Shown piece by piece: positions 5,466-5,493 of a DNA stretch of 5,493 nt (the stretch's first letter is position 1; every line of letters begins with the position of its first letter). A program made the translations under genes and the position numbers. Under the pieces are notes generated by a model that ran no database searches, had not been told where the DNA came from, and saw nothing but the letters and a program-made list of their open reading frames with translations. Origin of the DNA: Nitrospira sp. (GTDB taxonomy: Bacteria; Nitrospirota; Nitrospiria; Nitrospirales; Nitrospiraceae); assembly GCA_005116795.1 (NCBI GenBank), contig SWDL01000159.1, positions 1 through 5,493 of the forward strand, written 5' to 3'.

Positions 5466-5493
5466 ACCCCCGCGCCCGCCACGCCCAGACTTC

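Noticed and set aside
5448..5493. Possible reverse adapter read-through at the right end (AGATCG, then CTGAAC)
   Set aside because: The bases after AGATCG do not continue as the adapter, and the spacing to CTGAAC is wrong. The short matches look coincidental.

Overview
The window is GC-rich (about 60% by eye), densely coded bacterial DNA. All genes lie on the plus strand as one tightly packed block. They look like the inner-membrane motor and alignment module of a type IV pilus, MSHA-like pilus or type II secretion-like machine. No single gene fixes the species. The mixture of MshE/GspE-type ATPase, PilM/N/O-type proteins and a GspC/PilP-like protein would suit a Gram-negative such as Nitrospirota or a deltaproteobacterial lineage; that is an inference from general protein look, not from a search.

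Layout: (1) bases 1-14 match the 3' end of an Illumina read-1 adapter, so the window appears to begin at an untrimmed contig end. (2) Bases 2-652 hold the C-terminal part of a GspF/PilC/MshG inner-membrane platform protein. (3) 662-2389 encodes a complete GspE/PilB/MshE assembly ATPase with an N-terminal MshEN-like domain, Walker A, Asp box, Walker B, His box and a tetracysteine zinc site. (4) 2409-3416 encodes a divergent PilM/MshI/GspL-like actin-fold protein. (5) 3430-4005 encodes a PilN-like bitopic protein. (6) 4002-4583 encodes a PilO-like bitopic protein. (7) 4580-5206 encodes a GspC/PilP-like anchored protein with a proline-rich linker. (8) 5223-5465 is a short exported ORF. It may be the start of a secretin or another STN-like protein, but it stops after 80 codons close to the end of the window.

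How they fit together: by family knowledge, the ATPase drives the platform protein. PilM on the cytoplasmic side binds the N-terminus of PilN. PilN and PilO form a periplasmic heterodimer, and the PilP/GspC-like protein links this to an outer-membrane secretin, expected just downstream. Gaps of 9-19 bp and two ATGA overlaps point to one operon with coupled translation. No pilin, prepilin peptidase, retraction ATPase, RNA gene, mobile element, CRISPR array or convincing terminator is visible, and no intergenic gap exceeds 20 bp.

I did not find a convincing undescribed system. The points most worth a second look are the adapter-like start, the degenerate c-di-GMP-type motifs in the ATPase, the poor nucleotide motifs in the PilM-like protein, the hybrid character of the PilP/GspC-like protein, and the abrupt end of the last ORF.
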